A stretch of 64,000 nucleotides of DNA from Hymenobacter aerilatus (GCF_022921095.1 NZ_CP095053.1:124001-188000); one strand, 5' to 3'; positions 35,681 through 44,500 are shown, numbered from the stretch's first letter. Notes: generated by a model from the letters alone, not told the origin. Program-made: numbers and translations.

Positions 35681-37417
35681 ATGGCGAAGAAGAAAGTATC
35701 CGAAATACTGATTGATACACTGCTGGCAGCTGGCGTACAGCGCGTGTACGGCGTAGTAGGCGACTCGCTCAACGGCGTGACGGACGTTATCCGGCAGCGC
35801 GAGGGCATTGGCTGGGTGCACGTGCGACACGAAGAAGCCGGCGCTTTTGCGGCTGGCGCCGAAGCCCACCTTACGCAGGAACTGGCCGTGTGCGCTGGTA
35901 GCTGTGGCCCCGGCAACACCCACCTCATCAATGGCCTCTACGACTGCCACCGCAGCCGCGTGCCGGTGCTGGCCATTGCCTCCCAGATTCCGAGTGCAGA
36001 AATTGGGACGCAGTATTTCCAGGAAACCCACCCGGAGCGTTTATTCCAGGAGTGCAGCGACTATTGCGAGCTGATTTCTACTCCCGAACACGCCGTGCGC
36101 GTTATAGAAAGCGCCATCCAGACGGCTTTGGTGAAGCGCGGCGTGGCCGTAATCGTACTGCCCGGCGACGTGTCGGAGATGGAGGTAGAGGCGCCCGAGC
36201 CGCGCCTACCCGCCCGGCATCGCTCCGCTACCCTGCGCCCTTCGGACGCTGATATAGCCGATGCCGCTACCATGCTGAACGGGGCAGAGAAAATAACCAT
36301 TTTGGCTGGGGCCGGCTGTGCGAAAGCGCATGCTGAACTCATGCAGATAGCCAGCGCGCTGAAAGCGCCCATGGTGCACGCTCTGCGCGGCAAGGAGTAC
36401 ATTGAGTATGATAACCCGTTCGATGTGGGGATGACCGGCCTGCTGGGCTTTGCTTCGGGGTACCACGCTATCATGGACGCCGATGTGCTGCTGATGCTGG
36501 GCACCGATTTCCCCTACACGCAGTTCCTGCCGCACGAGTCGAAAACTATTCAGGTGGACTGCCGCGCCGAGCACATTGGCCGCCGTACGCGGGTAGACAT
36601 TGGGCTAGCCGGCGACGTGGGCGAAACCATCCGGCAATTGCTACCCCACCTAGTGGCTAAAACTGAGCGGGCTCACCTGGATAAGGCCCTGGCCAACTAC
36701 AAAGACTCGCGCGAGAACCTAGACGAGCTAGCCATTGGCAAGCCCGGCGACGACTCCATGCATCCGCAGTACCTCACCAAGCTGATCAACGAACTGGCCG
36801 CAGAGGATGCCGTCTTCACTTGTGATGTGGGCACGCCTACCGTGTGGGCCGCCCGCTACCTTGCTATGAACGGTCAGCGGCGTTTGCTGGGCTCGTTCAA
36901 CCACGGCAGTATGGCCAATGCCATGCCCCAGGCCATCGGGGCGCAGCTGGTCTACCCCAACCGGCAGGTAGTAGCCCTGGCCGGCGACGGAGGTTTTGCC
37001 ATGTTACTCGGCGACCTACTGACGCTGAAGCAGTTGAATTTGCCTGTGAAGCTCGTTATCTACAACAATAGTTCTTTGGGCTTTGTGGAGTTGGAGATGA
37101 AAGAAGCCGGCCTGTTGCCTTTCGAGACGACCCTCGATAATCCCAATTTTGCGATGTTGGCTGAAAGCGTAGGCATCCGGGGCATACGTGTAGCGGACCC
37201 CGCCGACTTGCATGCTTCTCTGGCAGAAGCCTTTGCCCACCCCGGTCCGGTGGTGATTGACGCAATTGTGAAACGCGCCGAGCTATCCATGCCGCCTACT
37301 ATTGAGCTAGAACAGGCCAAAGGTTTCAGCCTCTACGCCCTGAAAGCCGTAATGAGCGGCCGCGGCAACGAAATACTGGACCTGGCAAAGGACAACCTGA
37401 ACTTGCTGGGATTGTAA
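35681..37417 (+). CDS. poxB: Pyruvate dehydrogenase (quinone) / pyruvate oxidase, PoxB type
   Basis: 578-residue thiamine diphosphate and FAD enzyme that oxidises pyruvate to acetate and CO2, passing electrons to quinone. Three domains are visible: PYR (GVQRVYGVVGDSLNG, VRHEEAGAFAAGAEAH with the catalytic Glu, GSCGPGNTHLINGLYD), the central FAD-binding domain (KITILAGAGCAKAH, MTGLLGFASGYHAIMDADVLLMLGTDFP in part) and PP (GSFNHGSMANAMPQAIGA, ALAGDGGFAMLLGDLLTL with the ThDP GDG...NN motif ending YNNSSLG). The C-terminal segment resembles the PoxB membrane-binding helix region but is short. Acetolactate synthase is less likely given SFNHGSMANA. Confidence 0.92.
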   Translation: MAKKKVSEILIDTLLAAGVQRVYGVVGDSLNGVTDVIRQREGIGWVHVRHEEAGAFAAGAEAHLTQELAVCAGSCGPGNTHLINGLYDCHRSRVPVLAIASQIPSAEIGTQYFQETHPERLFQECSDYCELISTPEHAVRVIESAIQTALVKRGVAVIVLPGDVSEMEVEAPEPRLPARHRSATLRPSDADIADAATMLNGAEKITILAGAGCAKAHAELMQIASALKAPMVHALRGKEYIEYDNPFDVGMTGLLGFASGYHAIMDADVLLMLGTDFPYTQFLPHESKTIQVDCRAEHIGRRTRVDIGLAGDVGETIRQLLPHLVAKTERAHLDKALANYKDSRENLDELAIGKPGDDSMHPQYLTKLINELAAEDAVFTCDVGTPTVWAARYLAMNGQRRLLGSFNHGSMANAMPQAIGAQLVYPNRQVVALAGDGGFAMLLGDLLTLKQLNLPVKLVIYNNSSLGFVELEMKEAGLLPFETTLDNPNFAMLAESVGIRGIRVADPADLHASLAEAFAHPGPVVIDAIVKRAELSMPPTIELEQAKGFSLYALKAVMSGRGNEILDLAKDNLNLLGL

Positions 37418-37531
37418 AATAGGGTAGAGCAGACCATCATTCCGAGCTTACCAAGGAATGACGGCCTACTTAGTCAAAAATGACGCGTCAATAGCTTTTA
37501 AATGAACATTTGCCGTAGTTAGCGGTGTTGA

Positions 37532-37570
37532 AAGTAGCCGGTTTGGTGCGAGGCATCAAACCGGCTACTT
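37532..37570 (+). terminator. Terminator-like hairpin after poxB
   Basis: Perfect 13-bp stem AAGTAGCCGGTTT / AAACCGGCTACTT with 13-base loop, followed by TCTATT, 115 bases after the poxB stop and 54 before the next gene. Confidence 0.7.
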
Positions 37571-37624
37571 CTATTCAGTATCTCCGCTCTGCCAGTTCTG
37601 GCTCCCGCCGCCGAAGCCTCGGCT

Positions 37625-38503
37625 ATGTCTATGACCAACAAAGAAATAAAAGCCCTTATCTCGCTGCTCGATGATCCGGAAATAGCGCCTCAGATTCAGG
37701 GTACTATCCAGAATCTGGGAGAAAGCATCATTCCGTTTTTGGAAGAATCGTGGGAAGAAACGCTGGACCCACAGCAACAGCAGCGCCTCGAAGACCTCAT
37801 TCATAATCTGCAATTTGATGGGCTGAAGCAACGCCTGCGTGTGTGGCGCGACTCGGGCGGCGACAGTTTGCTGGAGGGCATGTGGTTGCTGAACTCCTAC
37901 CAGTATCCCGATGCCGATTTTCAGGCTTTGAACCGCGCCATTGAGCAATTGCGCTTTGAAGCCTGGACCCAGATGCGCCCCGGCATGCACCCCGCCGACC
38001 AAGTACAAGTACTGAATCACGTGCTGTTTCGCACGCACAAGCTGGCGGCCAATACCCAGAATTTTCACTCGCCTGCCAACTCCATGCTGCACTTGGTGCT
38101 GGAAACCCGGCGCGGTAACCCCCTTACGCTCTGCGTAATCTACCTGCTGGTGGCCCAGCGTCTGATGCTACCCATCTACGGCGTGAACCTGCCCAACCTG
38201 TTTGTGCTGCTGTTCCGACCTACCAATCCCAACGTAGAGCCGTTCTACATCAACTGCTACAACCGCGGCCTGATTCTGTCTCGCACTGATATCGAGCACT
38301 ACATTGCCCAACTCAACCTCACGCCCAACGAGGTGTTCTTCGAGCCCTGCTCACACCTCGATATCGTGCGCCGCGCTCTACGCAATTTGCAGTTGAGCTT
38401 TGAGAAAATGCAGGAGCCCAATAAAGCCAGCGAAGTAGCCGAGTTGCTCGCTATCCTGACCGACGAAGGCGACCCGTTGACGGATAATGAGGGGGAAGAG
38501 TAG
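37625..38503 (+). CDS. SirB1/transglutaminase-like family protein
   Basis: 292-residue cytoplasmic protein. The N-terminal 100 residues are helical (IKALISLLDDPEIAPQIQ, a HEAT-like pair). The central domain matches SirB1/transglutaminase-like proteins: VLNHVLFRTHKLAANTQNFHSPANSMLH and RRGNPLTLCVIYLLVAQRLMLPIYGVNLPNLFVLLF, where the family usually has GNPxSLxxLY and GVxLPGHFLV. The C-terminus has a helical repeat region. Its biochemical role is not established. It ends 20 bases before palindrome R4 and converges on a redoxin gene. Confidence 0.83.
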   Translation: MSMTNKEIKALISLLDDPEIAPQIQGTIQNLGESIIPFLEESWEETLDPQQQQRLEDLIHNLQFDGLKQRLRVWRDSGGDSLLEGMWLLNSYQYPDADFQALNRAIEQLRFEAWTQMRPGMHPADQVQVLNHVLFRTHKLAANTQNFHSPANSMLHLVLETRRGNPLTLCVIYLLVAQRLMLPIYGVNLPNLFVLLFRPTNPNVEPFYINCYNRGLILSRTDIEHYIAQLNLTPNEVFFEPCSHLDIVRRALRNLQLSFEKMQEPNKASEVAELLAILTDEGDPLTDNEGEE

Positions 38504-38523
38504 GGGAGTAAGGAAGGGAGGGA

Positions 38524-38649
38524 AGTAAAAAAGAGTGTCATCCTGAGCGGAGCGAAGGACCTTATCACGCGTGAACGAGTCGTTATGACGTCCATCGTTC
38601 TCACGTGAGAGGGTCCTTCGCTGCGCTCAGGATGACACACTTTTTTACT
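38524..38649. repeat. Intergenic palindrome R4 (REP/MITE-like)
   Basis: 38-bp inverted arms with two mismatches; outer AGTAAAAAAG, core GTGTCATCCTGAGC and GAAGGACC. The 50-base centre contains smaller dyads. It lies exactly 20 bases from each of two convergent stop codons. Confidence 0.87.
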
Positions 38650-38668
38650 TACTGACCTTCAATTTGCT

Positions 38669-39268
38669 TTAAAACTTCTTAATTAAGCATCCTGAGGCTC
38701 GGGTGTCAGATACACCGGCGGGGCGGCCTGCTAGCAAGTTGTCGAGTACCTGGGCAAGGTAGCGCTGGCGCACATCACTTTCTACCTGTGGGTTGTCGTC
38801 GATAGCACCTTTATAGCGCACGACGAAGCCGTTGCCGGCGGGTTGTAGTACTACGGCTTCGGGGGTTTTGGTGGCGCCCAACTGGCTGCTCACTTTCTGA
38901 CCCTCGTCGGTGAGGTAGGTGATGTTGTTGCTGTCGCTTTTCAATACCAGTTTTTGTGTATCGTTGGCAGCATCCAGGTTGATGGGGGCTTCTACATACA
39001 GAAATTGGACGCCCCGGCTGCCATACGTAGAGGCCAGCGCATTGAGGCGGTCTTGGTAGGAGCGGGAGAAGGGGCAGTTCTGGCTGATAAAGACCACTAC
39101 CACAGCCTTGCTGCCAGCGTAGCTGCTCAGCGAAACCGGCGCGTTGGCCGCGTTCTTCAACGTGAAATCGGTGACGGTGCGCGTGCCCTGAGCGCGCGCT
39201 ACCCCCACGCCCACAGCGCAAAAAACCAGGGTAGCAGCAGCGAGAAGCGAAAGTCGGCGGAAAGACAT
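38669..39268 (-). CDS. Secreted redoxin/AhpC-TSA-like protein
   Basis: 199 residues: signal peptide (MSFRRLSLLAAATLVFCAVGVGVARAQ), then a thioredoxin fold with TDFTLKNAANAPVSLSSYAG, VVVVFISQNCPFSRSYQDRL and a cis-Pro region TKTPEAVVL. The active site is CPFS, a single cysteine rather than CxxC, as in peroxiredoxin-like thioredoxin-family proteins. A second Cys lies near the C-terminus (SGCLIKKF). Periplasmic thiol chemistry is probable. The ATG at 39268 starts the signal peptide; an upstream in-frame start adds 11 residues without reason. Confidence 0.85.
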   Translation of the reverse strand: MSFRRLSLLAAATLVFCAVGVGVARAQGTRTVTDFTLKNAANAPVSLSSYAGSKAVVVVFISQNCPFSRSYQDRLNALASTYGSRGVQFLYVEAPINLDAANDTQKLVLKSDSNNITYLTDEGQKVSSQLGATKTPEAVVLQPAGNGFVVRYKGAIDDNPQVESDVRQRYLAQVLDNLLAGRPAGVSDTRASGCLIKKF

Positions 39269-39304
39269 GGCAAAAAATATGGGATGAGAAGCACGAAGCA
39301 AACA

Positions 39305-39964
39305 CTACAGCTCCGATAGTGATTCAACGCAATACGTGAGTACATAGCCGGGTGCAGGGCGCAAATACATCAGCTGGTGCTGGCTGCGGGAGTTTTTGAG
39401 CAGCAGGTGAGCCGTCAACTCGCCTGCCTCCCGCAGCCAAAACGGGTCGAGCAATAATTGCTCTTTAAACACCAGCCCCCGGCGACTATGCAACTTGTAA
39501 AGCGTCTCTTTGGCACTCCAATAGAGACTGTACTTGGTGGCATCGTCGCCGGCATCGGCCCGCTCAGCTTCCGATAGAAACCGCGAGGCCAGTTTTTGTG
39601 CTTTTCCACGAATTAATTCAACATCTATGCCAACTCTGCCTTGAGGCGCTACTATACCAGCCACCCACTCACCAGAATGCGAGAGCGAAACTGCGTAATC
39701 GGGCAGAGTGGGGAGGTAGGGCCGACCGTTGGCATCGTTGGCTAAGGTAGCGGGCGTGGTAGTTACTTTTAGCAGCAGTGCATGTACCAGCAGGCGGCCT
39801 GCTGCCCACTGCGCCGCACGGGTAGGGTCGCGTCCGGCCGGGTACAGCGCTTGGTACACAGTAGGGTAGGGCAGCAACGGCAACAGCTCATCGACGGTTT
39901 CGGTAAGACGCCACAGGCCGAGGTAGGCGCCGTGGGGTAGGGAAGCTAGGGAGTGCAGGGGCAT
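39305..39964 (-). CDS. 4'-phosphopantetheinyl transferase superfamily protein
   Basis: 219 residues of the Sfp type (two half-domains). Seen: YAVSLSHSGEWVAGIVA, GRVGIDVELIRGKA (Mg-binding Asp/Glu) and YWSAKETLYKLHSRRGL (WxxKEAxxK motif). It transfers phosphopantetheine from CoA onto carrier proteins. The start at 39964 (MPLHSLASL) is used; the longer open frame upstream is antisense to the WD40 gene. It is divergent from the WD40 gene, with starts 79 bases apart. Confidence 0.9.
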   Translation of the reverse strand: MPLHSLASLPHGAYLGLWRLTETVDELLPLLPYPTVYQALYPAGRDPTRAAQWAAGRLLVHALLLKVTTTPATLANDANGRPYLPTLPDYAVSLSHSGEWVAGIVAPQGRVGIDVELIRGKAQKLASRFLSEAERADAGDDATKYSLYWSAKETLYKLHSRRGLVFKEQLLLDPFWLREAGELTAHLLLKNSRSQHQLMYLRPAPGYVLTYCVESLSEL

Positions 39965-40042
39965 AAGCGGCAGAAACGCCGCCCACCTAACGTGGCGCGG
40001 CACAAGCAAATCTGGCGTAATTTCGCCGAAATTCTCATGTGC

Positions 40043-40981
40043 ATGTCCGCTTCCTCCCGTCCTCAGGTTCAGAAACTCGCTACCCTTACCGGGCACCGCG
40101 ACTGTGTATATACCCTGAGCGGCGGCGCCGACGAAGCCACGTTTTACTCGGCCGGAGCCGATGGGCTGGTAGCCAGCTGGAACGTGCTGGACCCCCAGGC
40201 CAATGGTCTGCTGGTGGCAAAAATGGAGAAGTCGGTGTATGCGCTGCGCTACCTGCCGGCGCGGCAATTGCTGGTGATCGGGCACAACTTTGAGGGGGTG
40301 CAGGTAATTGATCTGCAGCACCGTCAGCTGGTACACGCCACGGCCTTGCCCCCGCTTGCTATCTTCGATCTAGCTTACTCCGAGGCGGCGCAGCGTTTGT
40401 TTGTGGCGTTGGATGATGGCACGCTGGCCGTGCTGCGCGCCACAGATTTTAGCTTGGAGAAACTCCTGCGCGTGACCGATAAAAGCCTGCGCTGCCTGGC
40501 TCTGCACCCTACCCGCCCGGAGCTGGCTATAGGCAGCAGCGATACCACCGTGCGCGTGCTGGACGTGCACACGCTGGAAACCCTACATACACTCCCCGAT
40601 GCCACTAATTCTGTTTTCACCATGGCCTACTCCCCCGATGGCCGCTATCTGCTGGCCGCCGGCCGCGACGCTCATTTGCGCCGCTACGACGCGGCAACCG
40701 GATATACTCTGGCTGACACTGTAGTAGCGCACATGTTTACCATTAATCACCTTACGTTCTCGCCCGATGGCCGCTTTCTGGCCACGTGCAGCATGGACAA
40801 ATCCATTAAGCTCTGGGAGTCCGATACCCTGCGCCTGCTGCGGGTGGTAGACCGGGCGCGCCACGCCGGCCACGGCACCTCCGTGAACAAGTTATTTTGG
40901 TCGGGGCAGCAAAATCGGCTAGTTTCGTGTAGCGACGACCGCAGCCTGGCGGTGTGGGAGCTTACGCTAGCTGACAGTTAA
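40043..40981 (+). CDS. WD40 repeat protein
   Basis: 312 residues forming a probable seven-bladed beta-propeller without signal peptide. Repeats are recognisable by TLTGHRDCVYTLSGG, AGADGLVASWN, IGSSDTTVRVLDVHTLETLHTL, MAYSPDGRYLLAAGRDAHLRRYD, LTFSPDGRFLATCSMDKSIKLWE and VSCSDDRSLAVWEL. It should be a cytoplasmic protein-interaction scaffold; partners are unknown. ATG at 40037 (two residues longer) is equally possible. Confidence 0.9.
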   Translation: MSASSRPQVQKLATLTGHRDCVYTLSGGADEATFYSAGADGLVASWNVLDPQANGLLVAKMEKSVYALRYLPARQLLVIGHNFEGVQVIDLQHRQLVHATALPPLAIFDLAYSEAAQRLFVALDDGTLAVLRATDFSLEKLLRVTDKSLRCLALHPTRPELAIGSSDTTVRVLDVHTLETLHTLPDATNSVFTMAYSPDGRYLLAAGRDAHLRRYDAATGYTLADTVVAHMFTINHLTFSPDGRFLATCSMDKSIKLWESDTLRLLRVVDRARHAGHGTSVNKLFWSGQQNRLVSCSDDRSLAVWELTLADS

Positions 40982-41117
40982 TGGCTGTTAGCTGTTGGCT
41001 TTGTGGTTAATAACCAAGCAGCATATTGCTATGCTGCAATAGATTGTCAGGTTGTGGCGTATTCTCAATAAATGCAAAGGCTGCTGGCTATGAGCTAACA
41101 GCTACTAGCCAACCGCT
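40981..41117. repeat. Degenerate intergenic inverted repeat
   Basis: CTGTTAGCTGTTGGCT near 40984 pairs imperfectly with AGCTAACAGCTACTAGCCAA near 41093, and an 8-bp perfect hairpin GCAGCATA-TTGC-TATGCTGC lies at 41018-41037. It resembles a decayed intergenic repeat. Low confidence in its limits. Confidence 0.4.
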
Positions 41118-41121
41118 ACAC

Positions 41122-42162
41122 ATGAAAATATCTGCCCTCGACATTCGGCAAAAGACCTTCGAAAAAGCCTTTCGGGGCCTCGACGCCGACGAAGTAAACG
41201 CCTTCCTGCTCACGCTCTCGCAGCAGTGGGAGCGGATGGGCGATGAAAACCGCGACCTGCGCAACAAGCTGGACTACGCCACGCAGGAAGTGCAGAAGAT
41301 GCGCGAGATTGAAAGTTCACTCTATCGCACCCTCAAAACCGCCGAGGACACGGGCAACAACATCACAGAGCAAGCCCAACGCAACGCAGAAATACGCTTA
41401 CGTGAGGCCCAACTGCAAGCCGAAGAGCTCCTGTCGCAAGCCCGGCAAAAGGCGCGCACGCTGGTAGAAGATGCGTATAAGCAGGCCGAGCGCAGCGTAA
41501 CCGAAATGCAAGTGGAGGTGAGCCGCCTCAACCAGGAGCACCAGCGCCTGGAAGGCGTGCTAGATTCCATGGTGCGTGACTTGCAGCACTTGGCCACCGA
41601 TGCGCTGGATAAGGTAGAAAAGGCGCGCAACCGCCCTAAAGGCAGTACGGCGGCCATCCTTTCGCGGGCAGCCAGCGTAAAGGTGAATAAACCAGAACCT
41701 TCACCCGAAGCTACTCCTGCCATGCATATCGACACTACTGCCACTTCCTCCGTTGCTGCTGTAGGCGGCGCGCTAGTTGCCACCCAGTTTGGTAGCGCCG
41801 CTGTTACCACGGCCCGCCCCATCGGTCCGCAGCCTGGCGCTTACAACCCTAAGCCCGGCCAGCAACCCGACCCCGGTGCGCCCGCTCAGATTCCCGGTCC
41901 GGAAATCAGCCCAGACCCTACCCCCAACGAAAATCCTGGCCAGGTGCCGCCCTCCCGCATTGAGGAGCCCGCGCCCTCGCGCATTATCGAGCCCGACGCG
42001 CCCAACGTGGAGCCTGTACGGCCCGATATTCAGCCTATAGGCCCTAGCCACCCCGAGATTGTGCCACCGGCCCCCGCGCCGCAGCCCGGCACGGGTAGCC
42101 CCGGCCCCGGCTTCAAAGCCGATCCAGTAGTAGCCGAAAAGTCGTTTTTCGACGAAATCTAA
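41122..42162 (+). CDS. DivIVA-domain coiled-coil protein with Pro-rich tail
   Basis: 346 residues. The N-terminus MKISALDIRQKTFEKAFRG LDADEV is the DivIVA signature (ISALDIRxKxF...GYDxxEVDxFL). A long coiled coil spans about residues 30-185. Residues 190-346 are low-complexity Pro/Glu/Ala/Ile-rich with repeats of the type PSRIxEPxAP. DivIVA proteins sense membrane curvature and recruit division or polar proteins in Gram-positives; the role in Bacteroidota is not established. The ATG at 41122 is chosen as the start of the DivIVA motif. Confidence 0.88.
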   Translation: MKISALDIRQKTFEKAFRGLDADEVNAFLLTLSQQWERMGDENRDLRNKLDYATQEVQKMREIESSLYRTLKTAEDTGNNITEQAQRNAEIRLREAQLQAEELLSQARQKARTLVEDAYKQAERSVTEMQVEVSRLNQEHQRLEGVLDSMVRDLQHLATDALDKVEKARNRPKGSTAAILSRAASVKVNKPEPSPEATPAMHIDTTATSSVAAVGGALVATQFGSAAVTTARPIGPQPGAYNPKPGQQPDPGAPAQIPGPEISPDPTPNENPGQVPPSRIEEPAPSRIIEPDAPNVEPVRPDIQPIGPSHPEIVPPAPAPQPGTGSPGPGFKADPVVAEKSFFDEI

Positions 42163-42215
42163 ATCACGTATTCGCTCGGATTTTTCGAATTACACGGATT
42201 TTGTAGACGATTTTG

Positions 42216-42244
42216 CAAAGCCTACCTTACTAGGGTAGGCTTTG
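42216..42244 (+). terminator. Terminator after the DivIVA-domain gene
   Basis: 11-bp perfect stem CAAAGCCTACC / GGTAGGCTTTG with 7-base loop, followed by TTGTTG, 53 bases after the stop. Confidence 0.78.
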
Positions 42245-42277
42245 TTGTTGAAGAAGTAGTGCTGGCACGGGTCAGTT

Positions 42278-42307
42278 ACTACTCACCATTTCACTACTCA
42301 CCATTTC
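42278..42307 (+). repeat. Tandem duplication of a 15-bp unit upstream of folB
   Basis: ACTACTCACCATTTC occurs twice head to tail immediately before the folB ATG; a third partial unit (ACC) follows. It covers the position where the ribosome binding site is expected. Confidence 0.8.
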
Positions 42308-42312
42308 ACCAC

Positions 42313-42669
42313 ATGGGCCAAATTGCACTGGAAGGCATGGAGTTTTTCGCTTTTCACGGTTACTATGACGAGGAGCAGAAGATCGGCAACAAGTATGGCG
42401 TCGACTTATATATCGACACGGACTTACACGCCGCTGGGGCATCGGATAAGCTACAGGAAACGGTGAACTATGAAGTGCTGTACAGGGTGGTAGCCGAGGA
42501 AATGCAGGCCCCGGCTCGGTTGCTCGAACATCTCGGCCACCGGGTACTAGATCGAGTGCTAGCAGAGTTTCCTTACATCCACAGGGCGCGGGTAAGTGTG
42601 TCGAAATTCAATCCGCCGCTGGGTGGTATCTGCCACCGTGCCCGCATCACGCTGGAACGCACACGGTAA
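42313..42669 (+). CDS. folB: Dihydroneopterin aldolase
   Basis: 118-residue aldolase of folate synthesis, converting dihydroneopterin to 6-hydroxymethyl-dihydropterin. The start MGQIALEGMEFFAFHGYYDEEQKIGNKYGVD is the conserved active-site segment in two pieces (FHGxxxEEQ), and the later LLEHLGHRVLD and VSVSKFNPPLGG (catalytic Lys) are typical. Length normal. The ATG at 42313 follows a 15-bp tandem repeat. folE lies 22 kb away, so pterin genes are dispersed. Confidence 0.94.
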   Translation: MGQIALEGMEFFAFHGYYDEEQKIGNKYGVDLYIDTDLHAAGASDKLQETVNYEVLYRVVAEEMQAPARLLEHLGHRVLDRVLAEFPYIHRARVSVSKFNPPLGGICHRARITLERTR

Positions 42670-42721
42670 AGACAGAACAAGCTGTGTCTAATCGTTGAAC
42701 GATAGGCAGCAGCATGGTTCT

Positions 42722-42779
42722 ACCAAAACGCACGCGGTAGCGACACAATATGTTGTGTCGCTACCGCGTGCGTTTTGGT
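42722..42779. repeat. Perfect 27-bp hairpin overlapping a stop codon (R9)
   Basis: Perfect 27-bp arms (ACCAAAACGCACGCGGTAGC...) with the 4-base loop TATG. The right arm contains the last codons and the stop of the minus-strand dehydrogenase gene. It lies between convergent genes; there is no T-run, so if it terminates it does so unconventionally. Confidence 0.88.
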
Positions 42780-44290
42780 TTATCGGCCTCGCCTACGGGC
42801 GTGCCGCCGCTTCGGTAAGTGAACTCCAGGATGCAACCGCTGACGGCTGCTTTCTTTGGGTCTTTTTTAGAGGGGCCGGAGCTAATGGCGGCACTGTCCA
42901 AGGCCAGATAAATCTTACGGCCATCAGGCGAAAGGGCCACGTCGCGGTAGCGGGCGGGGGCCTGGAAGTACATCAGCGTGTCGCCGCTGATGCCGTCGCC
43001 GGCCGCATTCAGCTTGAGCCGAATCAGCTTGCCGTGTTTTAAGCCAGGAATTAAGAGAGAATTTTGCCAGCCCGGTATAGACGTTGCGGTATACACGGCC
43101 AAGCTGCTAGGCGCTTCAGAAGACCACTGCATTTTCTCGGGCTTGGGGCGCTGCTCGTTGCGGTAGAGCTTTTGCAGAAACGCAGCCGAACTTGGGTAAA
43201 GTGTCTTGATCGGGTCGCGGTAGGTGGCCGCCCCAATAGCGGCTGCATTGGCCCGCTCACTATCAATGGTAGGGTAGGTAGTATGCCAGCGGCCCGGTAG
43301 CGAATCGTGGTTGCTGACGCCCGCGGCTAGTCCATTGTAGTTGCCATCGGCATAGCCAAGAACCAGTGGGTGACCGTAGTTTTTACCTTTTTCAATCAGG
43401 TTGATTTCATCATCGGAGTAGGGGCCGTGCTCGGAAGAGTAGAGCCGACCAGTGCCGCCTATTTCCGCGTAGTCCAACCCTTGCGGGTTGCGGTGCCCGT
43501 AGCTCCACACGGCGTTTTGCTGGGCCCCCATAAACGGGTTGTCGTTCGGAATCCACTGGTCGGTAGGGGTAGGGTCGGTGTCGGGTTCCAGGTTAAAGCG
43601 CAGCACTTTGCCTTCGTACCTGTTGATTTCCTGCGCATGATTGGGGCGTCCGCCATTGGAGAATTGCCCAGCGCCCAGGTCACCGGTGGTTAGAAAAAGG
43701 TAGTCTTTGCCTTCAACGGGCGCAATCAGCAGGCGGCCGGCCGTGTGGTCGTTGCTGCTGGGTAGGGTGTCGCAGAGTGTAACGGGCTTGCCTAAGGTCT
43801 GAGCCTGGCGGTTGTACTCGTAGCGCACCAGCTTAGCGGTGAAGAAGCTGCCGCCGTAGTTGGGCTTGCTGCCTTTGCCTTTCTCAGCGGCGCCCGCAAA
43901 GTGGTAGATATACACGAGGTACACGTAGGGTTTGCCTTGCAACAGTTGTGGGTGCAGCGCCATGCCCATGAGGCCGCCCTGGGGCCAGGGCTTGCCACCG
44001 TCGAGGCTGTCGGGGATTTTATCGTAACGCGGAAAGTTCTTGGCGTTGTGGAGGTCGAGCAAAACGGTTTTGGCGCCGTTGGCTGGGTTGATGCGGCTGA
44101 CGCGGTAGCCGCGGGCTTCGGTAATCCACAAATACTGGTCGGGGCCGTAGGTCACTTCCCACGGGTCGCTGAGCCCTTTGGCGACAATGCGACGGGTGAA
44201 TTTTTCGCCTTGGGGCCCAATGAAGGTGGTTTGGGCATAAGTAGATAGGTAGCTAACCAACAGACATAAGTACAGGAACAAACGAAACAT
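42761..44290 (-). CDS. Secreted PQQ-dependent sugar dehydrogenase (GSDH family)
   Basis: 509 residues with signal peptide MFRLFLYLCLLVSYLSTYAQ. The soluble glucose/sorbosone dehydrogenase six-bladed propeller is recognised by VAKGLSDPWEVTYGPDQYLWITEARG, GLMGMALHPQLL, NDHTAGRLLI, DYLFLTTGDLGAGQ, VWSYGHRNPQGLDY, LYSSEHGPYSDDEINLIEKGKNYGHP in part, and IPGLKHGKLIRLKL. These give the PQQ and calcium sites. It is expected to oxidise aldose sugars in the periplasm. ATG at 44290 starts the signal peptide. The last codons lie in a perfect palindrome. Confidence 0.9.
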   Translation of the reverse strand: MFRLFLYLCLLVSYLSTYAQTTFIGPQGEKFTRRIVAKGLSDPWEVTYGPDQYLWITEARGYRVSRINPANGAKTVLLDLHNAKNFPRYDKIPDSLDGGKPWPQGGLMGMALHPQLLQGKPYVYLVYIYHFAGAAEKGKGSKPNYGGSFFTAKLVRYEYNRQAQTLGKPVTLCDTLPSSNDHTAGRLLIAPVEGKDYLFLTTGDLGAGQFSNGGRPNHAQEINRYEGKVLRFNLEPDTDPTPTDQWIPNDNPFMGAQQNAVWSYGHRNPQGLDYAEIGGTGRLYSSEHGPYSDDEINLIEKGKNYGHPLVLGYADGNYNGLAAGVSNHDSLPGRWHTTYPTIDSERANAAAIGAATYRDPIKTLYPSSAAFLQKLYRNEQRPKPEKMQWSSEAPSSLAVYTATSIPGWQNSLLIPGLKHGKLIRLKLNAAGDGISGDTLMYFQAPARYRDVALSPDGRKIYLALDSAAISSGPSKKDPKKAAVSGCILEFTYRSGGTPVGEADKPKRTR

Positions 44291-44500
44291 AGTATAAAAA
44301 AGGTAAGTCGGCTGAAGGGGCGAATAATGCTGGATTAACAGCAGGAAAACAAGCATCTGCATACACGTAATCCACGGCGAGGTGTTATGGATGAGTTACA
44401 GGATATAGCAGGAATGAAATATTTTTTGCGGGGCGTGTAACGAATGCCGAAATCGGCGGTACTCCCTTCAACTCTCTCCTAAACGCCTACTCTTTCCGCC

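Noticed and set aside
37571..38092. 173-codon minus-strand open frame over the SirB1-like gene
   Set aside because: Antisense shadow; the plus frame has family motifs.
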